Assembly (NCBI GenBank): GCA_964437215.1
Contig: CAYTFZ010000067.1
Coordinates: 1-14,707 of the forward strand
Direction: 5' to 3'
DNA: 14,707 nucleotides
Origin: JAAYAN01 sp964437215
Lineage (GTDB): Bacteria; Bacteroidota; Ignavibacteria; Ignavibacteriales; Melioribacteraceae
This document shows positions 1-6,830 of the stretch, in pieces. The translations under genes were made by a program, and so were the position numbers. The notes beneath the pieces were generated by a model. It was not told the DNA's origin, made no database searches, and saw only the letters and a list, made by a program, of their open reading frames with translations. Position 1 is the first letter of the stretch. The number at the start of each line of letters is the position of its first letter.

Positions 1-572
1 AGCACAGTATAAAAAACTGCAAATAGTGTAAATACTATCCCATATAGGTGAGGTACATATTCCATTGGTATATCAAGATTTAGAAATTGGTTTACATATT
101 CCCAAGGAATAAATATCTCCATAAATTTTCCCAATCCGATAAAACCATAAGCCAAAAATCCCAATCCGCTTATTAAGGCAAAGACAACAACAATTCCGTG
201 AGATAACGAACTGCCTTTATCCTTTCCGAATCTGGTTTCAATCCATGCAGCTCCTGTTGTAACATTTGAGCGGCGCAGCCAAGAAGAAAGAAAGACCATT
301 AAAAATATTTGGTTGAATACAGGCCAAAGCCAAGGAATCCAAATACTTTTCATTCCATAAACAAATGCAAGAGTAACAAGCCACATAGTGCCAGAAATAT
401 CAAACATTCCTGAAGCATTTGAAAGCCCAAGCATCCACCATTTAAGCGAATTGCCGCCCAAATAATAATTGGACATACTGCCTGATGCTTTTTTTGAAAG
501 GAAAGAACCAATGAATATTGTTGCCAATAAGTATAACAGAATGATTAGAATATCTATAAAATGTAATTGCAT
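1..572 (-). CDS. Sodium:solute symporter (SSS family), 3' part missing
   Basis: This is the N-terminal 190 residues of a sodium:solute symporter, cut by the left edge of the window; no stop occurs in the visible part. Such proteins are inner-membrane carriers with a LeuT fold that use the Na+ gradient to import sugars, amino acids or carboxylates. TM1 (about residues 5-25) is followed by the family signature SNYYLGGNSLKWWMLGLSN and FDISGTMW, then hydrophobic segments around residues 60-95 and 125-150. The ATG at 572-570 is chosen because AGGAG lies 7 nt upstream. It is the last visible gene of the minus-strand series, 96 bp after the CBM9-like gene, with a hairpin (619-648) in that gap. The family call is secure; the substrate cannot be read from the sequence. 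It is a different subtype from the symporter at 10265-11737. Confidence 0.9.
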   Translation of the reverse strand, partial: MQLHFIDILIILLYLLATIFIGSFLSKKASGSMSNYYLGGNSLKWWMLGLSNASGMFDISGTMWLVTLAFVYGMKSIWIPWLWPVFNQIFLMVFLSSWLRRSNVTTGAAWIETRFGKDKGSSLSHGIVVVFALISGLGFLAYGFIGLGKFMEIFIPWEYVNQFLNLDIPMEYVPHLYGIVFTLFAVFYTV

Positions 573-618
573 CAAAGGACTCCTGAACATAAATATAGGT
601 GGTAATATTTTTTTAAAT

Positions 619-648
619 AAGTGCCTGTACATTACTGTACAAGCACTT
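619..648 (-). terminator. Hairpin between CBM9-like gene and symporter gene
   Basis: AAGTGCCTGTAC (619-630) and GTACAAGCACTT (637-648) form a 12-bp stem around a 6-nt loop. The single mismatch in plus-strand DNA becomes a G-U wobble in minus-strand RNA, so the stem is complete in the transcript of the flanking genes. It starts 21 nt after the CBM9-like stop codon. It is followed by UUAUUU and then an A-rich stretch, not a clean U-run. It could be a leaky terminator, an mRNA-stabilising 3' hairpin or a processing site. The structure is seen directly; its function is inferred. Confidence 0.45.
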
Positions 649-668
649 TTCAACAAATGATAAGAGGT

Positions 669-2279
669 TTATTTGAGCAGCATCATTTTTTTAACAAATA
701 ATTGGTTCCCGGTTCTTAATTCATAGAAATAAACACCGCTCGATAGATTTGCAGCATTTAATTCAACACTATATTTACCTGCTCTTTGTGTTTCGTTTAT
801 TAAAACAGCAACTTCTCTACCAACTACATCATAAACTGTCAATCTAACAGACTGATTATCTGCAATTGAATATGTAATTTTCGTAGTTGGGTTGAATGGA
901 TTTGGATAATTCTGTTCGAGTGTATAGTCAGCAGCTTTATCAAGATACTTAGCTTCAACAGAAACTGGTCCGCCTATAAGCAAAGCTGTTCCAAATAAGG
1001 AAGGGTTTGCCCAAGTTTGACCATTGCTTGTCCACCAGTGACGAACATTATTACGTGAACCGTTATCTCTGTCGGCATTTGATATTTCAAATCCAATTTC
1101 CTGATCGTTTACTAATGGGAATAATGATTCCAATGAATCAACTGGAATTGCTATTTCAAGAACGTAACCGTCTTCAATGTCCTTAAATGCAAAATTTCCC
1201 GGCCCGTTGGAAATATTAGCAGTATCACCAGGAGTATCACCATATACCCAGCGCCACTGGATATCGTTACCATCATACTCGGAAGCTTTTGCGTTATCAC
1301 CATCAAAAAATAATTCAATACAGTCGTTCATCCATGGTTCTGAACGATTATCGGCATTTTTTTCTTCATCAATTACTTTTACTATGGCATAAAAATTATC
1401 CTCATCCCACATTACTTTAGCAGATGTCAAATGGTCTGTCCATGCAGTAAGAATAGTATCAGGTCTGTCTGTATCTTCAAATAATGTTAAAGATATTTCA
1501 TCAGCTATATCCCACGAATCTTCTTGTTCACCATCAATTGTTGGAGCTTCACTTGTGTATTGAACATTAAGTACTGAATTAGCTTCTCTGTTTGATAAAA
1601 GTGCAGTGCCGAATAGTGAAGGATTTGCCCAAGTCTGACCGTCATTTGTCCACCAATGCAAAACTTCTTCACGTGTACCGTTATCTCTGTCGGCATTCGA
1701 TACTTCAAATCCGATTTCCTGATCTAATTCAAGCGGGAAGAGTTTCTCCAATGAATCGATTGGAATTGCAACTTCAAGATTGTAACCTACGGAAGTAGCT
1801 TTAAAAATAAAATTACCAGGTCCGTTCGATATATTTGCTGTATCGCCTACAACATCTCCGTAAACATAACGCCACTGAATATCATTAGCATCATATTCCG
1901 AAGCTTTAGCGTTATCACCATCAAAAAATAATTCAATACAGTCGTTCATCCATGGTTCTGAACGGTTATTAAAACTGATTTCATCATCAACTACCTGTAC
2001 GTATACATAAAAGTTATCTTCATCCCACATAGTACGGAAAGAAGAAAAATGATCTGGGTATGATCCTACAGAATCAGCCGGACCGTCTTCGAATAACAAT
2101 AACGGTGTTGCTGTTACGCTATACCAGATAGGATCCATGTCTCCATCGATTGTGGGCGCTTCTGTTGCATATGGAATCATCAGAACATCGTCAACGATTG
2201 TTCTGCCGCCAGCATTTGATGAAGTTGAAACAAAAAACATAACCATGGCTATTAAAAATAATGTCCAAAGGTTTTTCAT
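669..2279 (-). CDS. Secreted protein with tandem CBM9-like domains and T9SS type A sorting domain
   Basis: This 536-residue exported protein is probably carbohydrate-binding. Residues 1-23 look like a signal peptide (KNLWTLFLIAMVMFF, cut near SNA). Two CBM9/DOMON-like beta-sandwich domains follow, about residues 34-228 and 238-434. Each starts EAPTIDG and contains MWDEDNFY, EPWMNDCIELFFDGDNA, GDTANISNGPGNF, SNADRDNG and QTWANPSLFGTALL. Residues 452-536 are a T9SS type A sorting domain (NYPNPFNPTTKITY, then YDVVGREV, SSGVYFYEL). T9SS substrates are exported across the outer membrane and released or anchored at the surface. No catalytic domain is visible. An in-frame ATG at 2339 would add 20 residues, but the one at 2279 is preferred: it has AAAAGGAG 7 nt upstream and puts the signal peptide at the N-terminus. 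It lies 96 bp after the IPT/TIG lipoprotein gene. The two domains are unusually alike, even at DNA level. Confidence 0.88.
   Translation of the reverse strand: MKNLWTLFLIAMVMFFVSTSSNAGGRTIVDDVLMIPYATEAPTIDGDMDPIWYSVTATPLLLFEDGPADSVGSYPDHFSSFRTMWDEDNFYVYVQVVDDEISFNNRSEPWMNDCIELFFDGDNAKASEYDANDIQWRYVYGDVVGDTANISNGPGNFIFKATSVGYNLEVAIPIDSLEKLFPLELDQEIGFEVSNADRDNGTREEVLHWWTNDGQTWANPSLFGTALLSNREANSVLNVQYTSEAPTIDGEQEDSWDIADEISLTLFEDTDRPDTILTAWTDHLTSAKVMWDEDNFYAIVKVIDEEKNADNRSEPWMNDCIELFFDGDNAKASEYDGNDIQWRWVYGDTPGDTANISNGPGNFAFKDIEDGYVLEIAIPVDSLESLFPLVNDQEIGFEISNADRDNGSRNNVRHWWTSNGQTWANPSLFGTALLIGGPVSVEAKYLDKAADYTLEQNYPNPFNPTTKITYSIADNQSVRLTVYDVVGREVAVLINETQRAGKYSVELNAANLSSGVYFYELRTGNQLFVKKMMLLK
1291..1346. 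repeat. 56-bp exact direct repeat, copy A (second CBM9-like domain)
   Basis: These 56 bases are identical to 1909-1964. They encode the conserved NRSEPWMNDCIELFFDGDNA part of the second CBM9-like domain. The identity extends through synonymous positions, so it reflects recent duplication or gene conversion, not only protein-level constraint. Confidence 0.95.
1909..1964. repeat. 56-bp exact direct repeat, copy B (first CBM9-like domain)
   Basis: This is the partner of 1291-1346, 618 bp away, at the equivalent place in the first CBM9-like domain. Flanking DNA is also similar but not identical. The repeat could support recombination that adds or removes one domain. Confidence 0.95.
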
Positions 2280-2375
2280 ATTATAACTCCTTTTGTTAGA
2301 AATTAATTGGTTAATTGTGTTGCTTTTAGATTTTTTCATAATATCATATGTTTATTTTTTTTAATAATAATTCTA

Positions 2376-3587
2376 TTATCTTCCTAAATAGGGAGCTCCT
2401 GCTTTTTCCATTCCCATTTTATATAAACGTGTTGAATCTTTTGGTACAGTAATACCTCTGTTAAGGTATAAATATCTGTCGCTACCAAATGTTAATTGAT
2501 CAATTCCGGAAGGAATAATATTTGCAAAATAATATGGAGAAAGCGTTGTATTATTTTCTAAAAGGAAAACGGAATATTTTGGATGTCCTTTTAAGCACAA
2601 TATTAATTTTCCGTCACCGTCAATTGTTAAAGAACTGATTTCACAATTTGAATATTCTGGCATAGCTGAAATATCTGTTACCAGCTGACTGCTTCCCAGA
2701 TTCCCATTTTCATTTATCGATAAACGATATATTGCTTTTTTAGTAGCTACATAGAGATTATTATCATAAACTCTAAGCTCTGTTATCTCTGTACCAGATA
2801 ATTGACCTGACCCAGAAACTGTTCCGTTATGAACGACAAAAATACCGTCTCTTCTTCCTGCATAAACATTACCATATTGATCAAAGTCCATTTTCTCAAC
2901 TCTTGAAGAAAAACTTGCAAAAACAGCCTCATTCCCATCAGCAGGATTAACTCTGTATATATCGTTTTTACTTATACATACATAAAGATACCCATCTTTT
3001 CCAAATTTCATATCTGTAATATTTGACCATGCACTTGGGTATTGATCTCCGTCGCTTCCAAGAATATTTGTTAAAATTATACCATCTGAGGTTAATTTAT
3101 AAATTTTTCTACGTGTGCCTATATATAAATTCCCATTTTTATCAGCCTCTACACAAGTGAGACTATAATACAGAAATTGGAAATCCCCCCAGCTACTTAT
3201 CGCTTGACTGACTTTATATTGTCCTTTTTTTCCAAAACCTTCTGCACTAGGTATAACAACACTTATAGTTAAATCATTGCCTGCCTTTGCCGGTCTGTAA
3301 AAAACAATCTGATTTTCGGATATACTTTTAATTAAGGCAGGTTCACCTCCAACAAATACCCAATTTGTGTCGGTACCGTTAACAGCAAATCCGCTGCCAT
3401 TGATTATAATTTCTCTAACACCGGCAACTGCAGAATCGGCAGGTACTATGCTTGTAATCTGCGGACCGGAATTAAGAGTTTTGTTTTCGTCATATATTTT
3501 TTCCGGTTCAATAAATTCATTACAAGCTGTAAACAACAACAAAGTTATTGCCGGAATGCTTAATATTTTTGTTATTCTATTTATCAT
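2376..3587 (-). CDS. Lipoprotein with IPT/TIG domain and six-repeat beta-propeller
   Basis: This 403-residue predicted lipoprotein has a hydrophobic signal ending in LLLFTAC, so lipidation would be on Cys22. An acidic linker follows (NEFIEPEK). Residues 42-127 form an IPT/TIG immunoglobulin-like domain (ITSIVPADSAVAGVREIII, INGSGF, then a VVIPSAEGFGK strand). From about residue 140 there are six similar units of about 45 residues, each with a strand such as NGNLYIGTRRKIYKL, DGYLYVCISKNDIYRV, YGNVYAGRRDGIFVV or NNLYVATKKAIYRL. This suggests a six-bladed NHL/SMP-30-like propeller. No enzyme motif is visible. By position, 18 bp after the PorV-like gene and downstream of a TonB receptor, it resembles the surface glycan-binding lipoproteins of Sus-like operons, several of which carry IPT/TIG domains; this role is inferred. 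The start has AAGGTG upstream. What it binds is unknown. Confidence 0.82.
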   Translation of the reverse strand: MINRITKILSIPAITLLLFTACNEFIEPEKIYDENKTLNSGPQITSIVPADSAVAGVREIIINGSGFAVNGTDTNWVFVGGEPALIKSISENQIVFYRPAKAGNDLTISVVIPSAEGFGKKGQYKVSQAISSWGDFQFLYYSLTCVEADKNGNLYIGTRRKIYKLTSDGIILTNILGSDGDQYPSAWSNITDMKFGKDGYLYVCISKNDIYRVNPADGNEAVFASFSSRVEKMDFDQYGNVYAGRRDGIFVVHNGTVSGSGQLSGTEITELRVYDNNLYVATKKAIYRLSINENGNLGSSQLVTDISAMPEYSNCEISSLTIDGDGKLILCLKGHPKYSVFLLENNTTLSPYYFANIIPSGIDQLTFGSDRYLYLNRGITVPKDSTRLYKMGMEKAGAPYLGR

Positions 3588-3605
3588 ATATTCACCTTTT
3601 CCTTT

Positions 3606-4595
3606 TTACAATGAAATTCGGGCAGAAAATCTTTGAACATTGCCTAGTTTACCAAACGGAGTATATGCATAATCTACTCCAAAACCGTATTTCGAAAGTC
3701 CGATGCCATAAGTAATGTCATCTTCATCATTTCCAAAAATGTAACCGCCTCTTAAAGAAAGAATATCCATAAACTGATATTCAAGACCTACTTTTACCTG
3801 CTCTGCACGCGCACGGGGATGTGTTGCATCAACAGCCAGTAAAAGTGATTGCTCAGGTCCCCCGACTTCAATAAAATCGAACAAATCGGCGGAAATACCA
3901 AGTGTAAACAATAATGGCAGCTGAAATCCCTCTTCTTCGAATTTAACTTCTTTTGAATAATTTCGTACCGACATACCGAAAGCCAGACTTTTAAATCCGG
4001 TTTTGTAAAGTGTTCCAAAATCGACAGCGATAGCATCGGCTTCGTTTTTGTTCTTTTTTGTGCCGCCGCTGCCATCTGGCACCTGACTTGAGCCAAGTGA
4101 TTGATATGCATATTTAACCTGTACACCCACGCTGAATTTATCGTTCAGCATTTTTGCGTAACCAATACCTATACTTAATGCAACAGGATTAATATTGCCA
4201 ATATCCCTGTAACCTGAGTAACCGGGATCTACAACTGTTCCCTGGATATCTCCGTAATCAATAGACTGCAAAGAAAAACCAACAACACCGTAATCCCCAT
4301 TAGCCGGCGCTAATACAGCGCTTGCTGTCATATAATTAATATCGGCAATCCATTTATTTATACTAAAGGTACCGCTGAAAAAATTCGTAATATCTGCCAT
4401 ACCTGCCGGATTATGAAATAATGCATCTGAATAACCGGAAACTGCATTAACTGCATCTCCCATACCGCTTGCTCTGGCATCGGAGGTAACTTCAAGAAAA
4501 TTGAACCCCGTTTGAGCAAGTTTTTGCTGGCCGTAGATGTTGGAAGCAAGTATTCCAACAATAACCAATAGAAATATTTTATTAATTTGATTCAC
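3606..4595 (-). CDS. PorV/PorQ-family outer-membrane beta-barrel protein
   Basis: This 329-residue protein has a signal peptide (residues 1-22, hydrophobic LLVIVGILA) and then the family hallmark SDARASGMGDAVNAVSGYSD followed by ALFHNPAG. The rest alternates short amphipathic strands and turns, as expected for a FadL-like barrel, and ends in FSARISL. PorV is the shuttle that takes T9SS substrates from the translocon to the attachment complex; PorQ is its relative. Ignavibacteria-like genomes often carry many paralogues, so this one could be dedicated to the neighbouring T9SS cargo; that is inference. The start is GTG at 4595-4593, with AGGAG 7 nt upstream. It sits 41 bp after the FN3 protein gene and 18 bp before the IPT/TIG lipoprotein gene. 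Family membership is well supported; the exact role as transporter, shuttle or porin is open. Confidence 0.85.
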   Translation of the reverse strand: MNQINKIFLLVIVGILASNIYGQQKLAQTGFNFLEVTSDARASGMGDAVNAVSGYSDALFHNPAGMADITNFFSGTFSINKWIADINYMTASAVLAPANGDYGVVGFSLQSIDYGDIQGTVVDPGYSGYRDIGNINPVALSIGIGYAKMLNDKFSVGVQVKYAYQSLGSSQVPDGSGGTKKNKNEADAIAVDFGTLYKTGFKSLAFGMSVRNYSKEVKFEEEGFQLPLLFTLGISADLFDFIEVGGPEQSLLLAVDATHPRARAEQVKVGLEYQFMDILSLRGGYIFGNDEDDITYGIGLSKYGFGVDYAYTPFGKLGNVQRFSARISL

Positions 4596-4636
4596 GTTTT
4601 ATCTCCTTTTCGATAACGTCATTAACAATGAATTTA

Positions 4637-6799
4637 TCATCTTATTACAATTAATTTTCTGAATGCATTCTCCCCTTTTTTGAACAGCAGTTCGCCTGTT
4701 ACATCATCATAAAGGTCTTCAGTAACTTCAAAATACAATATGTAAATACCGCTTACTATTAATTGTCTTGCAGATGTTAACGAGAAATAATAAACATCCC
4801 CGGTATTCTTTCTATGCTGCATAGTTTCTATTAATGTTCCCGATTCAGTATAAATCTTTATATCGCATTTACCAGGTAAATCGTAAATTGCAATTTTGTC
4901 AGGATCATCATTGGTAAACTGTATTTCTCTTGCTCTTATGTTATAAGGGTTAGGAACTATTCTCAGCTGTGACCAATTTTTACCTGCTGGTCTTGTAAGA
5001 AGAGCTTCAATTGTAGTCATTGTGTAAAACTTGCTGCTACGAAGAGGCTCCCCAGGTTTAAAATCATTCTGTGTTCCATCATCTTTTGATACAACATAGT
5101 AATAATACTTAAATCCTCTCTGCAAATCCCGGTCTTCGTAGTTATGAACTACATTACTTTTATTGCAAGAAAATATTTTTGTAAATGTAGTGTCGTATCG
5201 TCCTACAGCTCTGTAAATCTCATATCCGTCAAAGTGAGGATCTGATACAGCTTCATCCGACCAATCAAGTGTGATTGCATTTCCGGCTGATACCACATTA
5301 AATGTTTTTGGTGCCGGAGGAGCCTTTGGAATGTTTAATCCGCTGTTATAATTATTTATAGCTCTTCTGAATGAATTAAATAGTGAATCTTTACCTGAAA
5401 GTACCCATGCATTTTTATATGTATTTCCGTCATTTGTAGTTGATCCGTCAGGCATTATATAATTTCCTGGATTTCCTTCTTTCCAATTAAACCAGTTTGA
5501 ATGAATTTCCCTAACATGTTCACGGTCTTTCATTATTCCTGCAACTGCCTGCGCATATACAATTTTAATACTGTCTCCAATAGCCATTGTATAAGGACCG
5601 TAACCTTGAGCGGCAGCATATCCACCATTATCACTACCAAAATTGTCAGCAAAGCTCTCACCTACCAATTCTGCCTGTGTTTGAGCTAAATGTCTTCCAG
5701 ACATGAATTCTGTATATTTTCTTGTCATGGAATTTTGGTCATATTGATTATTTCCTTGTGCATCTAAATCCGAACCCATATACTTTGTGGTAAATGGCTG
5801 TGACTTGTCGTCTGTGTGATCGGAAGTTGATTTATCCGCGTGCAGAGTTACAACTCCGGCATAATTAGTTCCAGCAAGAATATCTTCAGATGTTGTTCTT
5901 GGTAACCCAATATCGTCCTGATAATTACCAGAAGTTGAAACAGGTCCGTAATATGACCAAATAGCACGCATATTAGGAGTAATAGGATCGAGGTGATTTA
6001 CGTCTTGACCGACACAATCATTAATTGTATTTCTGCCCCAAGATACACCAGTAGGTGACCAGCCCTCTCTATAAGATTCACCTGGAAAAGCATAACGGAA
6101 CTGCCAGTGAAATATTACACCAGTAAGTGTTTTATTAAGCTTTGGTGTACTCGATTCATCAATAATACCAGTATTCTTAAAAACATATTCATAGATGTAA
6201 TAATTATCGTGATTCTGCTGAGTAAAGGCATATATTTTCCGTGTGCAGGAAATACCTATACTTGTATTGAATTTTGTAATAATCATCCTGTCGCATGGAA
6301 GGTTTTCGTCAATTCTGTCAGGAACATCATCAAATTCAAGAAAAGATGCAGAAACATCGTCAACATATACATCCGAATGCTCGCTTTTTGCAATCAGTTC
6401 GTGCGAAACAGGAAAAATTGCATTACCCAAATCTATGTTAATTCTACCTGCACTTACAACTTTATGCGGATATGTGATGCCGGTTACCGGATCCGTAAAG
6501 TTTGTTGTACCTAACCATAACGATTGCCCAACGTTAACATCCTGTCCGATATACTCCCCTGGCCAGTTTAAACCGTCAATCTGGTCAGTATTAGTAAACC
6601 CGGCTCTGCCTCTTCTGCCGTATTCAATTTCAACACCGCCGTTCGAAAACCAGTTGTGAAGTGAACCGACTTTTATCCATCTAATTTCGTGCTCAATATC
6701 ACCTTGGATTTGCGCAATAAGCATTTCAGCATCAAACAGAATAAAAATACCGAATAAGACAATTAAGCTTTTAATTTTTTTGAAAATTTTATTTATCAT
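4637..6799 (-). CDS. Large secreted protein with FN3 domain and sorting-domain-like C-terminus
   Basis: This 720-residue exported protein has a signal peptide over residues 1-29 (SLIVLFGIFILF, cut near LIAQ). Residues 35-490 form a long region I cannot assign to a family. It is rich in aromatic residues, Gly and Asn, and has only three visible Cys (169, 185, 262). Residues 493-595 form a fibronectin type III domain (PPAPKTFNVV, ITLDWS, YEIYRA, YYYYVVSKDDG). Residues 612-720 resemble a T9SS type A or FlgD-like C-terminal beta-sandwich (IVPNPYN, IKIYTESGTLIETM, SGIYILYFEV, AFRKLIVIR). The ATG at 6799 has GAGGT 9 nt upstream. It lies 31 bp after the TonB receptor gene, the slot usually held by SusD, but shows no SusD/TPR helical features. 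It may be the surface partner of the receptor; this is inferred from position only. Confidence 0.75.
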   Translation of the reverse strand: MINKIFKKIKSLIVLFGIFILFDAEMLIAQIQGDIEHEIRWIKVGSLHNWFSNGGVEIEYGRRGRAGFTNTDQIDGLNWPGEYIGQDVNVGQSLWLGTTNFTDPVTGITYPHKVVSAGRINIDLGNAIFPVSHELIAKSEHSDVYVDDVSASFLEFDDVPDRIDENLPCDRMIITKFNTSIGISCTRKIYAFTQQNHDNYYIYEYVFKNTGIIDESSTPKLNKTLTGVIFHWQFRYAFPGESYREGWSPTGVSWGRNTINDCVGQDVNHLDPITPNMRAIWSYYGPVSTSGNYQDDIGLPRTTSEDILAGTNYAGVVTLHADKSTSDHTDDKSQPFTTKYMGSDLDAQGNNQYDQNSMTRKYTEFMSGRHLAQTQAELVGESFADNFGSDNGGYAAAQGYGPYTMAIGDSIKIVYAQAVAGIMKDREHVREIHSNWFNWKEGNPGNYIMPDGSTTNDGNTYKNAWVLSGKDSLFNSFRRAINNYNSGLNIPKAPPAPKTFNVVSAGNAITLDWSDEAVSDPHFDGYEIYRAVGRYDTTFTKIFSCNKSNVVHNYEDRDLQRGFKYYYYVVSKDDGTQNDFKPGEPLRSSKFYTMTTIEALLTRPAGKNWSQLRIVPNPYNIRAREIQFTNDDPDKIAIYDLPGKCDIKIYTESGTLIETMQHRKNTGDVYYFSLTSARQLIVSGIYILYFEVTEDLYDDVTGELLFKKGENAFRKLIVIR

Positions 6800-6830
6800 A
6801 TTAATATTACCTCAAATTTTCATTATCATT

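Noticed and set aside
2280..2339. Upstream start adding 20 residues to the CBM9-like protein
   Set aside because: It has no good ribosome-binding site and would bury the signal peptide. AAAAGGAG sits at the right distance from the ATG at 2279.
2345..2375. Terminator after the IPT/TIG lipoprotein gene
   Set aside because: The region is AT-rich with an A-run in the transcript, but no stable stem precedes a U-run.
6107..6659. Two overlapping plus-strand open frames of 135 and 138 codons
   Set aside because: They lie antisense inside the 720-residue secreted protein gene, have no family resemblance and no ribosome-binding site, and overlap each other in different frames.
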